A DNA stretch of 64,000 bases from an uncultured Paraglaciecola sp. (GCF_937123705.1 NZ_CAKZKO010000200.1:1-64000), one strand, 5' to 3'; shown: positions 52,376 to 62,802, counted from the stretch's first letter. The notes: a model not told the origin generated them from the sequence alone. Numbers and translations are program-made.

Positions 52376-54544
52376 ATGGACGTATCTCGACTTCTCGATC
52401 AGTTAAACGACAATCAACGTGACGCAGTGGCAGCGCCTGCATCTGACATGCTTATTTTGGCCGGTGCTGGCAGTGGTAAAACCCGAGTATTGGTGCATCG
52501 CATTGCATGGTTAATGGAAGTAGAGGGTATCGCCCCTTACGGCATTTTGGCGGTGACTTTTACCAATAAAGCCGCCAAAGAAATGCGAGGTCGCATTGAA
52601 CAATTACAGGGCAGCGCCCTGAACAATATGTGGATTGGTACTTTTCATGGTATCGCCCATCGTTTGCTGCGTACTCACCATGCTGAGGTGAACCTCCCAG
52701 AAAATTTCACTATTTTAGACTCGGATGATCAGTACCGATTAATTAGACGGGTACTAAAAAGCCTTAATCTTGACGAAAAACACTGGGCGCCAAAGCATGT
52801 ACAGTGGTACATCAATGGCAACAAAGACGAGGGATTACGTCCACAACACATCGAAACTTACGGCGATGCAACCCAACAAAAAATGCGTGAAATTTACCAA
52901 ACCTACCAACAAACTTGTGATCGGGCAGGTTTAGTCGATTTTGCCGAATTATTGCTCAGAGCCCATGAGCTTTGGTTAAACAACCCAAGCGTGCTACAGC
53001 ACTACCAAAAACGTTTTCGAGCAATACTGGTAGACGAATTTCAAGACACCAATAACATTCAATATGCATGGTTACGGCTACTTGCTGCTCCTAGCAACAA
53101 CATGATTATTGTGGGCGACGATGATCAATCTATTTACGGTTGGCGTGGTGCCAACGTCGAAAATATTCAACATTTCTTGCGAGATTTTAAAGGCGCAAAA
53201 ACCATCCGCTTAGAGCAAAACTACCGTTCTACAGGCAATATATTAAAAGCGGCAAATGCCGTAATCGATAATAACCAAGGACGTCTAGGTAAAGAGTTAT
53301 GGACCGAAGGTAGCCCCGGCGAACTTATTTCTTTGTATGCAGGCTTTAATGACTTAGATGAAGCCCGTTTTAATATTTCACAAATAAAGCAATGGCGAGA
53401 TAACGGCAACGCCTTATCTGACTGCGCAATTTTATATCGCAATAATGCCCAATCACGGGTGCTTGAAGAAGCATTACTGCAAGAGTCCATTGCCTATCGA
53501 ATCTATGGTGGTTTACGATTCTTCGAGCGCCAGGAAATTCGTGATGCTTTAGGTTACTTGCGTCTGATAAATCAAACCATTGATGACGCGGCATTCGAGC
53601 GTATCGTCAACACTCCCACCCGTGGACTAGGGGATAAAACCTTAGGGCAAATTCGCGACCTTGCTCGAGATGCAGAGTTGTCGATGTGGGATGCTAGTAT
53701 GCGCATATTGGCAGAAAATCGTTTAACAGGCCGCGCCTCTAATGCACTTACCGCCTTTACTAAACTTATCTCTCAACTTACCCAAGACATAACAGAGCTG
53801 CCATTAGATCAACAAGCCGATCACGTGATTAAACACTCCGGACTTTTTGCCATGTATAAGGCAGAGAAGGGCGAAAAGGCTCAGGCAAGAATTGAAAACT
53901 TAGAAGAACTAGTCACCGCTTGTAAACAATTTGTGGTGCCTGAAGAAGCAGATAATATGACGCCTATGTCGGCGTTTTTAGCTCACGCATCTCTAGAAGC
54001 TGGCGATAACCAAGCTGATAGCCATCAAGATGCAGTACAAATGATGACTATCCACACCGCGAAAGGCTTAGAGTTTCCTTTGGTATTTTTAACTGGCGTA
54101 GAAGAAGGCATGTTCCCAAGTCAGATGAGTAACGAAGAGCCGGGTAAAATCGAAGAAGAGCGGCGCCTTTGTTATGTTGGCATGACCCGAGCCATGGAAA
54201 AGTTGTATATCACTTACGCCGAGAATAGAAGGGTTTACGGTCAAGAGAAATATCACACCCCCTCAAGGTTTATAAAGGAAATTCCAACTGAATGTATCGA
54301 AGAAGTACGATTACGCACCACAATATCTCGCCCTGTTCAAAATCGTTTTACCCCAGTTACAGGACACACCGCGTTTGAGTCAACCGGTTTTCAACTTGGT
54401 GAACGCGTATCTCACCCTAAGTTTGCAGAAGGCACAGTATTAAACTATGAAGGTAGCGGTGAACATGCCAGAGTCCAAATTAACTTCGATGAATTTGGCA
54501 GTAAATGGTTGGTTTTATCTTTTGCAAAATTATCAAAAATCTAA
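52376..54544 (+). CDS. uvrD: DNA helicase II
   Basis: This 722-residue SF1 3'-5' helicase acts in nucleotide excision and mismatch repair. The Walker A is LAGAGSGKTRVL (30-36 core). VDEFQDTNNIQYAWL, GDDDQSIYGWRGAN, LEQNYRST, and VQMMTIHTAKGLEFPLVFLTGVEEGMFP are helicase motifs. The C-terminus includes the RNAP/UvrB-binding Tudor-like fold (GERVSHPKFAEGTVLNYEG). A probable LexA box precedes it. Confidence 0.97.
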   Translation: MDVSRLLDQLNDNQRDAVAAPASDMLILAGAGSGKTRVLVHRIAWLMEVEGIAPYGILAVTFTNKAAKEMRGRIEQLQGSALNNMWIGTFHGIAHRLLRTHHAEVNLPENFTILDSDDQYRLIRRVLKSLNLDEKHWAPKHVQWYINGNKDEGLRPQHIETYGDATQQKMREIYQTYQQTCDRAGLVDFAELLLRAHELWLNNPSVLQHYQKRFRAILVDEFQDTNNIQYAWLRLLAAPSNNMIIVGDDDQSIYGWRGANVENIQHFLRDFKGAKTIRLEQNYRSTGNILKAANAVIDNNQGRLGKELWTEGSPGELISLYAGFNDLDEARFNISQIKQWRDNGNALSDCAILYRNNAQSRVLEEALLQESIAYRIYGGLRFFERQEIRDALGYLRLINQTIDDAAFERIVNTPTRGLGDKTLGQIRDLARDAELSMWDASMRILAENRLTGRASNALTAFTKLISQLTQDITELPLDQQADHVIKHSGLFAMYKAEKGEKAQARIENLEELVTACKQFVVPEEADNMTPMSAFLAHASLEAGDNQADSHQDAVQMMTIHTAKGLEFPLVFLTGVEEGMFPSQMSNEEPGKIEEERRLCYVGMTRAMEKLYITYAENRRVYGQEKYHTPSRFIKEIPTECIEEVRLRTTISRPVQNRFTPVTGHTAFESTGFQLGERVSHPKFAEGTVLNYEGSGEHARVQINFDEFGSKWLVLSFAKLSKI

Positions 54545-54611
54545 TTTCCCAGAGCTAGATAAAATTTTGTGTGATAGATTAAATTTTTACCTCTAGAACT
54601 TATACCTATCC

Positions 54612-55850
54612 ATGCAACGCAAAGTGCTAATAATTGACTACGATAAGAGCAGTATGGATCTGATGCGCCGTCTTATTACTAAGGCCAAGTTACGTCCAAT
54701 TTGTACCACAAGCTTAGTAGAAGCCAAGCATGTTTTTTCAAGCTCAGCACCAGAAGAGTATCTCTGTGCTGTAGTAGATTTTGACTTACCCGATGCGAAA
54801 AACGGTGAAGCCATCGACTTTGCCATAGCCTCTTTTTTACCCACTATTGTGGTCACCGCCAAGGATGACGAATCAACCAGAACTACTATTCTTGAAAAAA
54901 GGGTAGTGGACTATATCCCCAAAGAGAATACTCAGGTTTATGACTATCTCACCCGTCTATTACATAGATTAGGTAAAAATAAAAAAATTGGTGTGTTGGT
55001 GGTAGATAACGTCAGAGTTAGCAGGCAAACCATGACCGCGCTGCTCAGACGTCAAAACTTTATCACCTTTGAAGCCATGGACACTAAGCAAAGTATTGAT
55101 ATCTTACGTAGTCATTCAAATATAAGATTGGTCATAGTGGATGAAAATATATCTGGTATCACGGGTATTCAACTGGTTTCTGAACTGCGTAAAACCTATG
55201 GAAAAGAAGATCTAGCAATCATTGGTATACCATCAAACGCTACTAGCGGTTTGTCAGCACGATTTATTAAAAGTGGGGCTAACGACTATTTACATCGCCC
55301 CTACTGCCACGAAGAGTTTTTCTGCCGTATTATGCAGAATGTCGAACGCTTAGAAAATATTGAAACCATAAGGCGCGTCGCCAATTCAGATTATTTAACG
55401 GGTCTACCAAATAGGCGGCATTTTTTCACCTGTGTCACTGCGGTTCAAAAAGTCACACCTAAATCACAGAGTTTAGCGATCATTGATATCGACCATTTCA
55501 AGAATATTAACGATACCTATGGTCATGATTGTGGTGATTACACTTTAAAAGAGCTGGCAAAATTGGTTGCAGAGTTTTTTGAAGATCACATAGCTGCACG
55601 TTTTGGTGGTGAAGAATTTTGTGTGTACTTTTCAAATATGGTCGCGGCAGAAGTCATGCACATCATGGAAGACTTTCGCCAAGCAATTGGCAATAAGGTC
55701 CTGACCTTTGAAAAACAAAGTATCTCGTGCACTGTTAGCATAGGGCTTACCCACAAAAGTAAGGGCGGCATTAACGCTATGATTCGTCTGGCAGACGAAC
55801 ATTTGTATAGCGCCAAAAATTCAGGTAGAAATCAAGTGGTTACAGATTAG
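54612..55850 (+). CDS. Tandem-receiver response regulator diguanylate cyclase
   Basis: This 412-residue protein has two receiver domains (about 1-120 with AVVDFDLPDAKN; about 130-255 with VLVVDNVRVSRQ and VIVDENISG). A GGDEF domain (about 265-410) has an intact GGEEF active site (RFGGEEFCVYF) and the substrate-helix SDYLTGLPNRRHF, IDIDHFKNINDTYGHDCGD. It should make c-di-GMP on phosphorylation. The first receiver has DYDKS in the acidic pocket, the second DNV, so only the first looks fully phosphorylatable. Confidence 0.93.
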   Translation: MQRKVLIIDYDKSSMDLMRRLITKAKLRPICTTSLVEAKHVFSSSAPEEYLCAVVDFDLPDAKNGEAIDFAIASFLPTIVVTAKDDESTRTTILEKRVVDYIPKENTQVYDYLTRLLHRLGKNKKIGVLVVDNVRVSRQTMTALLRRQNFITFEAMDTKQSIDILRSHSNIRLVIVDENISGITGIQLVSELRKTYGKEDLAIIGIPSNATSGLSARFIKSGANDYLHRPYCHEEFFCRIMQNVERLENIETIRRVANSDYLTGLPNRRHFFTCVTAVQKVTPKSQSLAIIDIDHFKNINDTYGHDCGDYTLKELAKLVAEFFEDHIAARFGGEEFCVYFSNMVAAEVMHIMEDFRQAIGNKVLTFEKQSISCTVSIGLTHKSKGGINAMIRLADEHLYSAKNSGRNQVVTD

Positions 55851-55867
55851 TCCTACAGTAAAAACAC

Positions 55868-56767
55868 TTATTCTTGAATAATTGACTTAGACTTTCTATA
55901 CACTCTAACCGAATCATACACATAAATAAGTAGCCCACACCACACACACGCAAATGTAACTACTCGCATTATATCTAGCGGCTCTTCGTAATGCAGTACC
56001 GCCAATAGAAACATCAGGCTCGGCCCAATATATTGGAAAAAACCTAAGGTAGTAAAACGAATACGCCTAGCTGCAGCCGTAAAGCATAATAGAGGAGCGG
56101 TAGTCACTACACCTGCCAGAAATAAGGTGATATTTAGTTCGATTCCATTTACCAACATATTACCGCTAGATGTATCCATTACCCACCAATACAACAGTGC
56201 AAAAGGCAACATAATACAACTTTCAATTAATAATCCTGGCATAGACTCGACTGTTACTTTTTTACGCAATAAACCATATACGCTGAAGGTTACGGCTAAA
56301 ACTAAAGCAACCCATGGTATTTGAGCATAAGAAAAAATCAGTAACGACACGCCGACTAACGCCACAAAAACAGCGAGTAACTGCAGCCTTGATAGGCGTT
56401 CTTGTAAAAACAACCGCGCTAACAATACGTTAAACAGAGGATTGATAAAATATCCCAAACTAGCATCGAGCAACTTATTGTTATTCACTGCCCAGATAAA
56501 TACCAGCCAGTTTACTGCCAGCAACAAGCCGCTTACAGCTAGGGTCTTAAGTACTTTTGGATCGCCGATTGCAGTACGCACTTGGCTAAATTTTTTACGG
56601 GCAAGCAGCAATATACACAACACCAAGACTGACCACACAATGCGGTGCATCACAATTTCCAAGGCAGGTACTTGAGTCAATAACTTAAAATAAGTGGGGG
56701 CAATACCCCACATTGTATAAGCAGCTACGGCAAAAATAACCCCAGCTTTTACAGATTTATCGCTCAA
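55868..56767 (-). CDS. rarD: EamA-family transporter RarD
   Basis: This 299-residue protein has about ten membrane helices and the RarD start VKAGVIFAVAAYTMWGIAPTYFKLL. Motifs include NWLVFIWAVNNNKLLDASLGYFINPLFNVLLARL, typical of RarD. Homologues confer chloramphenicol tolerance when overexpressed; natural substrate unknown. The start is TTG. It is divergent from chrA. Confidence 0.93.
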   Translation of the reverse strand: MSDKSVKAGVIFAVAAYTMWGIAPTYFKLLTQVPALEIVMHRIVWSVLVLCILLLARKKFSQVRTAIGDPKVLKTLAVSGLLLAVNWLVFIWAVNNNKLLDASLGYFINPLFNVLLARLFLQERLSRLQLLAVFVALVGVSLLIFSYAQIPWVALVLAVTFSVYGLLRKKVTVESMPGLLIESCIMLPFALLYWWVMDTSSGNMLVNGIELNITLFLAGVVTTAPLLCFTAAARRIRFTTLGFFQYIGPSLMFLLAVLHYEEPLDIMRVVTFACVWCGLLIYVYDSVRVYRKSKSIIQE

Positions 56768-56830
56768 TTAGTTGACCTAGTTTAACTTGCATTTAATATT
56801 GCGCAGGAGTGTGGGGTAAGTTGAATAAAA

Positions 56831-58021
56831 ATGCAAAAATATCTTAGAACTGTCCATTTTTTGAAGCAATGTTGGGAAGTGTTTTGGCGATTCTTAATTT
56901 TAGGTTGCATTAGTTTTGGTGGCCCGGGTGCCCACATTGGTTATTTCCAGCATACCTTTGTAGAAAAGCTCGCTTGGTTATCCTCCGATACTTACGCCAA
57001 AATTATTTCAATCAGTCAAATATTGCCAGGGCCTGGTTCCAGCCAAATGGGATTCGCAATAGGCTTGCATAAGGCAGGCTTAGCCGGAGGAATAGCGGCT
57101 TTTATTGGTTTTACTTTACCTTCATTTATCTTGATGTACTGGCTTGCCGTATCGTTAGATTTAGACAGGCCTGATAAGTGGCTATTATCACTCACCTATA
57201 GCTTAAAACTACTTGCCGTGGTTGTGGTGCTAGACGCCGCAATCAACATGTTTAGTAGTTTTTGCAAAACTCGTTTGACAGTTTTAATCATGCTACTAAG
57301 CGTGATGTTACTTGTATTGCACCCCTCGTTTATAACCCAAGCCTTAGTGTTATTTATAGCGATGCTAATTGGCATGGTCAGCAGTAGCAAAAGGCACAAG
57401 GATCAGGTCGCTCTAACTCGGGCATTTAAAAACCTAAATTGGCCACCTTTAGTGCTTTTCATCGGGGTGTTTATTGTCAGTATAGGATTAAGTCAACAGG
57501 ACTCTTTGGCTGGTTTATTTGCTATTTTCTATAAAAACGGCAGTTTGGTATTTGGTGGTGGTCATGTAGTGTTGCCACTGTTGCAAACAAGCATCGCCGA
57601 ATATCTTACACAGCAGCAGTTTCTATTTGGCTATGCGGCGGCTCAAGGCGTGCCGGGGCCCATGTTTACTATGGCAACTTTTATGGGAGCGCAGTGGTTT
57701 GACTCTGCACCGCTATGTGGTGCTATTTTGGCGACATTAGGCATTTTTTTACCAGGCTTTCTGCTCATTTTAGGTATTCATCATAGCTGGCAGTCTCTAA
57801 CCCTGCACCCTAAGTTTATCGGTGGTTCTACGGGGATAAATGCGGCTGTGGTAGGCCTATTAGTTGCTACACTCTATAACCCTGTTTTTGTGAGCGCCGT
57901 TCACAATTATTCTGACTTAGCCCTAGTCGTTGGCGGTTTTTTAGGGCTTAGATTACTCAAACTACCCATATTGGCATTGATGATGTTTTTTATTGTATTT
58001 GGCTTTTTATCGGGAAGCTGA
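56831..58021 (+). CDS. chrA: Chromate efflux (CHR) transporter
   Basis: This 396-residue protein contains two homologous CHR domains. The N-terminal one has FLILGCISFGGPGAHIGYF and QILPGPGSSQMGFAIG. The C-terminal one has YKNGSLVFGGGHVVLPLLQ and AAQGVPGPMFTMATFMGA. It would export chromate or related oxyanions. No chrB or other resistance gene is adjacent. The natural role may be sulfate-like anion handling, but this is only an inference. Confidence 0.93.
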   Translation: MQKYLRTVHFLKQCWEVFWRFLILGCISFGGPGAHIGYFQHTFVEKLAWLSSDTYAKIISISQILPGPGSSQMGFAIGLHKAGLAGGIAAFIGFTLPSFILMYWLAVSLDLDRPDKWLLSLTYSLKLLAVVVVLDAAINMFSSFCKTRLTVLIMLLSVMLLVLHPSFITQALVLFIAMLIGMVSSSKRHKDQVALTRAFKNLNWPPLVLFIGVFIVSIGLSQQDSLAGLFAIFYKNGSLVFGGGHVVLPLLQTSIAEYLTQQQFLFGYAAAQGVPGPMFTMATFMGAQWFDSAPLCGAILATLGIFLPGFLLILGIHHSWQSLTLHPKFIGGSTGINAAVVGLLVATLYNPVFVSAVHNYSDLALVVGGFLGLRLLKLPILALMMFFIVFGFLSGS

Positions 58022-58031
58022 GTGACTGTGA

Positions 58032-58955
58032 CTACACTTGAGGTGAATATTGATTGCGACCTGACTGTTTGGCCTTAAACAAATGGATATCGGCCTTTTC
58101 AATTAAATCGGTAGAACTGTGTACTTCATTTTTTTTACGAGTAGGGTTAAAGGCAGAAACCCCCACACTGACAGTAACCACTGAGTGCGAAGCTTGTGTA
58201 GCAGCTTGAATACTTCGACTTTGAACACTATTGAGCAATTCTTGCGCCACTTGCTGTGCACCTTCTAAATCAGTAAAAGGCAGCAGTAGTACAAACTCCT
58301 CACCACCATATCGAGCCGCGAAATCACACTCTCTCTTTTTACACGAGTCAATAATAGACGCAATAGTCTTTAAACAGGTATCGCCTTCTAAATGCCCAAA
58401 TTCATCATTAAATAATTTAAAGTGGTCAACATCAATGAGTAACGCTGCGATTGAATAGTGACCTCTAACCGCAGCATACCACTCCTTATTCAGCATAGTG
58501 TCTAACTGCATTCGATTTGCTAAACCAGTAAGTCCATCAGTGCAGGAAACCTCGGCAAGCTCTTTCTGCTGGGCGACCATTGCCATCAAGTTGGTGACAC
58601 GCGATAACAAAATACTAGGCCGAGTGCGCTTATCCACATAATCCACCGCTCCCATTGCTAGGCATTTCTCTTCTTCATCGGGGTGGGGGGTGTCGGCCAA
58701 AAATATCACAGGAATATGGGCTGTCAGTTGACTACCTTTAACAAAGGTACACAACTCTTGTCCGGAGATAATAGGGGTATTAACTACACTTAAAACTAAA
58801 TCAATATCTTTTTGGGCGATACTTTGCAATGCGGCTTTGCCATCTAGGGCAATTTCAATATTAAATAAATTATTAAAAAGGCCACTAAGTATGGAAATAC
58901 CAACAGTATCTTCGTCAACAATAAGCAAAGTGAGACTGTGATTAGAAACTGTCAT
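58032..58955 (-). CDS. Response regulator diguanylate cyclase (REC-GGDEF)
   Basis: This 307-residue protein has one receiver domain (about 1-125; LIVDEDTVGISILSGL, LVLSVVNTP in the position of the phospho-site). The GGDEF domain (about 135-305) has ARYGGEEFVLLLPF and a DGLTGLANRMQLD start. The receiver has Ser-Val-Val where Asp is expected, so phosphorylation is doubtful, yet the cyclase motif is intact. It is convergent with chrA, 10 nt away. No kinase is nearby. Confidence 0.9.
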   Translation of the reverse strand: MTVSNHSLTLLIVDEDTVGISILSGLFNNLFNIEIALDGKAALQSIAQKDIDLVLSVVNTPIISGQELCTFVKGSQLTAHIPVIFLADTPHPDEEEKCLAMGAVDYVDKRTRPSILLSRVTNLMAMVAQQKELAEVSCTDGLTGLANRMQLDTMLNKEWYAAVRGHYSIAALLIDVDHFKLFNDEFGHLEGDTCLKTIASIIDSCKKRECDFAARYGGEEFVLLLPFTDLEGAQQVAQELLNSVQSRSIQAATQASHSVVTVSVGVSAFNPTRKKNEVHSSTDLIEKADIHLFKAKQSGRNQYSPQV

Positions 58956-59392
58956 ATCATCCTTGTAGAATACGCAATTTAGCTACTTCCAAATTAGGAT
59001 TTCGTATCTGCAACCCTAACATAAACTTATTAGTTTAAATATCACCCAACACTAAAACACTATGCGGCCTTTTTTACGAGGAAAAACACGTATTTATTTT
59101 GCAGCTAAGTTATTAAATAATATACGCTCCTGTTCCTGTGGCTATATTTAGCTGGTTTGATTTCTACATGATCTGCATGCAAATGATTTATTCTAAAGCC
59201 TAATAACTGGTTAAAAGGCATCTTATTGTTAAAAAAATTAATAACGAAGGAGCGTCATTCTTTGGATGTCATTTAGGGTCTCTGACATAAATAATATGGA
59301 TGAGCAATGTGACTAATTTTTTTCTATTAGCAAGTGAAGCCCAAGGTAAAAACACGTAAACTTATGATTTATTCCATACCACCGAGCCACAG
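58956..59392. other. 437-bp intergenic region without evident gene
   Basis: A+T-rich DNA lies between the divergent GGDEF and recQ genes. I see no tRNA, repeat or convincing terminator. It must contain the promoters of both genes; an internal stop at 59357 in the recQ frame shows that no longer N-terminus exists. Confidence 0.6.
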
Positions 59393-61213
59393 TTGTTAGA
59401 TCACCCTGCGCAAGCTTTGCAAGACGTTTCCCAAGCACAACATATTTTGAAGCATACCTTTGGGTATGATCATTTTCGTGATGGTCAGGCTCAGATTATT
59501 GAGCAGGTGATGCAGCAAAAAGATGTTTTGGTTCTGTTACCTACAGGTGGTGGAAAATCCCTGTGTTATCAAATTCCAGCCATGTTATTACCCGGCCTAA
59601 CTATCGTGGTTTCTCCGCTAATTTCGTTAATGAAAGACCAAGTGGATGCACTGCTCACTTACGGTGTTAGTGCCGCTTATATCAATTCGAATTTATCGCC
59701 CCAAGACATGTTTAACGTGTATAAAGGCATGCAAAATGAAAAATACAAACTCATTTATGTTGCCCCAGAACGACTGATGCAATTTGACTTTATTCAACGT
59801 CTGCAAGGACTAAATGTTAGTTTAATAGCGGTTGATGAAGCCCACTGCGTATCACATTGGGGCCACGACTTTAGGAAAGACTACCGGCTACTTGGGCAAT
59901 TAAAAGCCACATTTCCTTATATTCCCATTATGGGGCTAACCGCTACGGCTGATTTGGCGACCCGTGCAGATATTACTCAGCAGCTCAATTTACACCATCC
60001 TTTTATTTTTAAAGGTAGCTTCGACCGCCCCAATATTCGATACAACCAAGTCACCAAATACAAGGCCACAGACCAAACCATTGCCTTTGTTAAGCAGCAA
60101 GATGGCAGCGGTATTATTTATTGTAACAGCCGCAGAAAAGTTGACGATCTCAGCATTGCATTAGCCAAAAGTGGTGTGAACTGCGCTGGTTATCATGCGG
60201 GACTTGAAGGTGATATTCGCGACAATATTCAACGAGATTTTATTCAAGACAAAATTGATGTGATTGTCGCCACGGTTGCCTTTGGCATGGGAATAGACAA
60301 ATCTAATGTGCGTTTTGTGGTGCATTTTGACTTACCACGAAGCATTGAGTCCTATTACCAAGAAATTGGCCGAGCCGGTAGAGACGGCATGCCCTCCGAA
60401 GCTTTATTACTGTTTGACGAAAAAGACGCCGCGCGGATCCGGCAGTGGATATCAACCGGCGAAAACCAAGCAAGAATTAGTGTCGAATTACAAAAATTTG
60501 CAGCCATGGAGGCCTTTGGTGAGGCACAAACTTGCCGAAGACAAATATTACTCAACTATTTTGCCGAATATTCGGCTGGGCACTGTGGAAACTGTGATAT
60601 CTGCCTCGATCCGCCTAAGGCATTTGATGGCACAATAGATGCGCAAAAAGTATTGTCTTGTGTATTTCGACTCAAACAAGCTGTTGCTAGCCAATATGTG
60701 ATTGATGTCCTAAGAGGGAAACAATTAAAACGTATTTTAGAACAGCAGCATGAACAACTTTCTACTTACGCCATTGGCAAAGACAAATCCGATGCTTATT
60801 GGCATAACATTATTAACCAATTAATCCACCGTGGTTTTCTTCGGGTAGATATTAGCCAAAATGCCGTTTTAAAACTGACCGAAGAAGCAAGGCCCCTATT
60901 ACAACAAGCGCAAAAGTTACAGTTAGCCGTACCAAGGCTTAGTCTTGATTTAGGCACCAAATCGCAGCTTGCCGCACCCAATTATGATCGTGCTTTATTT
61001 GCTAAACTCAAACATTTACGCAAAATCATTGCACAACAAGATGATGTGCCACCTTTTGTTGTGTTTAGCGATGCAACACTAGCCGATATGGCAGATAAAT
61101 TTCCAGAATCTGAGTTTGAATTTTTAGATATTCATGGTGTGGGTCAAACTAAACTTGAACGCTATGGTGAGCGATTTATTGCTGCCGTTTCAAAGCATCT
61201 TAATCAATCATAG
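59393..61213 (+). CDS. recQ: RecQ ATP-dependent DNA helicase (canonical)
   Basis: This 606-residue 3'-5' helicase works in RecF-pathway recombination and fork processing. Its length is like that of E. coli RecQ (609). Walker A is TGGGKS (51-56). AVDEAHCVSHWGHDFRKDY, FDRPNIRY, IEIGRAGRDGMP-type motif VI, the zinc site CRRQILLNYFAE...CGNCDIC and the HRDC FVVFSDATLADMADKFP are all present. The only usable start is TTG at 59393; the in-frame stop at 59357 limits upstream options. The 22180 paralogue is about 120 residues longer. Confidence 0.95.
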   Translation: MLDHPAQALQDVSQAQHILKHTFGYDHFRDGQAQIIEQVMQQKDVLVLLPTGGGKSLCYQIPAMLLPGLTIVVSPLISLMKDQVDALLTYGVSAAYINSNLSPQDMFNVYKGMQNEKYKLIYVAPERLMQFDFIQRLQGLNVSLIAVDEAHCVSHWGHDFRKDYRLLGQLKATFPYIPIMGLTATADLATRADITQQLNLHHPFIFKGSFDRPNIRYNQVTKYKATDQTIAFVKQQDGSGIIYCNSRRKVDDLSIALAKSGVNCAGYHAGLEGDIRDNIQRDFIQDKIDVIVATVAFGMGIDKSNVRFVVHFDLPRSIESYYQEIGRAGRDGMPSEALLLFDEKDAARIRQWISTGENQARISVELQKFAAMEAFGEAQTCRRQILLNYFAEYSAGHCGNCDICLDPPKAFDGTIDAQKVLSCVFRLKQAVASQYVIDVLRGKQLKRILEQQHEQLSTYAIGKDKSDAYWHNIINQLIHRGFLRVDISQNAVLKLTEEARPLLQQAQKLQLAVPRLSLDLGTKSQLAAPNYDRALFAKLKHLRKIIAQQDDVPPFVVFSDATLADMADKFPESEFEFLDIHGVGQTKLERYGERFIAAVSKHLNQS

Positions 61214-61307
61214 CAAGCGCTAATCTTGCTGAGATTTACCGCAAAAGGCTTACTTTTTTACAAGATTTAGCGCATACTAATCGGCCGTAATTGAGCTGAT
61301 AAAATCG

Positions 61308-62705
61308 ATGCCCGCAAAAGCTGTTCCACAAAAAAACTCAGACGCTAATGTCGAAAAACTGAAGATCCCGCCTCACTCCATTGAAGCAGAGCAATCGGTT
61401 TTGGGTAGCATGTTAATTGCACCCGACTCTTGGGACAAAGTTGCTGAAATTGTGGTAGAAGAAGACTTTTACAATCGTTCACATCAAATTATTTACCGCT
61501 CGATTGTTCGCCTGTTAACAAAAAGCCATCCCATAGATTTAATCACCGTTTCTGAAGACTTAGAAGGAATGGATGAATTAGAGGCCGCCGGAGGCTTTGC
61601 TTATTTAGGCGAATTAGCTAAAAACACCCCAAGCGCGGCAAATGTCTCTGCTTATGCACAAATCATCAAAGAGCGCTCAATTACTCGTGAGTTAATAGGT
61701 GTAGCCCACGAAATAGCGGATACGGGTTATAATCCCGAAGGCCGTAATAGTGGCGAAATCCTCGATATAGCCGAAAGCAGGGTATTCGAAATTGCCGAAA
61801 AACGCACTGGCAAAGACGAAGGCCCAAAAGATGTAGAAGCGGTGCTCACCAAAACCATCGATCGCCTTGAAGTTTTAGTTAAAAGCAATAAAGAAGTCAC
61901 AGGAGTATCTACCGGATACACAGATTTAGACAAAAAAACCAGTGGCTTACAATCTTCAGATTTAATTATTGTGGCTGCTAGGCCATCTATGGGTAAAACC
62001 ACTTTCGCCATGAACTTGTGCGAAAATGCCATGCTGCTTGAAGAAAAGCCGGTATTAGTATTCAGTTTAGAAATGCCCTCAGAACAAATTATGATGCGGA
62101 TGCTGGCATCTCTTAGTCGAGTTGATCAAACCAAAATTCGTACCGCGCAACTCGACGACGAAGATTGGGCCAGAATGTCCAATACTATGGCCATGTTAAA
62201 AGATAAGGATAATCTATTTATTGATGATTCTTCTGGATTAACACCTATGGACGTACGTACTCGTGCTAGAAAATTAGCGCGCGATAAAGGCGGCATTAGC
62301 TTAATCATGATTGACTATTTGCAGCTTATGCAAGTACCTGGGTTAAGCGATAATCGTACCTTAGAAATTGCCGAAATATCTCGCTCTCTTAAATCTTTAG
62401 CCAAAGAATTAGAAGTGCCAGTGGTAGCCTTATCTCAGTTAAATCGTAGCCTTGAGCAACGTAGTGATAAGCGACCTATCAACTCAGATTTACGTGAATC
62501 AGGCTCAATAGAGCAAGATGCAGATTTGATCATGTTTATATACCGAGACGAAGTCTACAACGAGCAAAGTACCGATCAAGGCGTGGCAGAAATTATCATA
62601 GGTAAACAACGTAACGGCCCTATTGGTACCTCACGCTTAACCTTTCAAGGTCAGTTTTCACGTTTTGATAATTATGCAGGGCCAGCCGTAGAAGATGAGT
62701 ATTAG
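61308..62705 (+). CDS. dnaB: Replicative DNA helicase
   Basis: DnaB unwinds DNA ahead of the replisome in the 5'-3' direction as a hexamer. This 465-residue protein has the N-terminal DnaG-interacting domain (IPPHSIEAEQSVLGSMLI), linker helix, then a RecA-like domain with Walker A RPSMGKTT (about 226), LIMIDYLQLMQVPG (Walker B) and LSQLNRSLEQRSDKRP (H3/H4). It is not accompanied by rpsF/rplI. A terminator follows. Confidence 0.97.
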   Translation: MPAKAVPQKNSDANVEKLKIPPHSIEAEQSVLGSMLIAPDSWDKVAEIVVEEDFYNRSHQIIYRSIVRLLTKSHPIDLITVSEDLEGMDELEAAGGFAYLGELAKNTPSAANVSAYAQIIKERSITRELIGVAHEIADTGYNPEGRNSGEILDIAESRVFEIAEKRTGKDEGPKDVEAVLTKTIDRLEVLVKSNKEVTGVSTGYTDLDKKTSGLQSSDLIIVAARPSMGKTTFAMNLCENAMLLEEKPVLVFSLEMPSEQIMMRMLASLSRVDQTKIRTAQLDDEDWARMSNTMAMLKDKDNLFIDDSSGLTPMDVRTRARKLARDKGGISLIMIDYLQLMQVPGLSDNRTLEIAEISRSLKSLAKELEVPVVALSQLNRSLEQRSDKRPINSDLRESGSIEQDADLIMFIYRDEVYNEQSTDQGVAEIIIGKQRNGPIGTSRLTFQGQFSRFDNYAGPAVEDEY

Positions 62706-62731
62706 GGCCTGTTGAACTTTGCTATTAAACA

Positions 62732-62755
62732 AAAAAAGCGCCGAGACGCTTTTTT
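62732..62755 (+). terminator. Intrinsic terminator between dnaB and purD
   Basis: The stem AAAAAAGCG/CGCTTTTTT with loop CCGAGA lies 27 nt after the dnaB stop. It also has a T run on the minus strand and so can serve purD. Confidence 0.85.
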
Positions 62756-62802
62756 AACACTTTGTGGTATCTGGCGTTCCAGTTAATTAACTCGAACTCG
62801 TG

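Noticed and set aside
56831-58955. A metal-resistance island around chrA
   Set aside because: No chrB, other resistance gene, transposase or compositional break is seen; the neighbours are ordinary chromosomal genes.
58956-59392. Hidden small gene or RNA in the 437-bp gap
   Set aside because: No ORF with a ribosome site, terminator-bounded hairpin or known RNA motif could be supported by eye.
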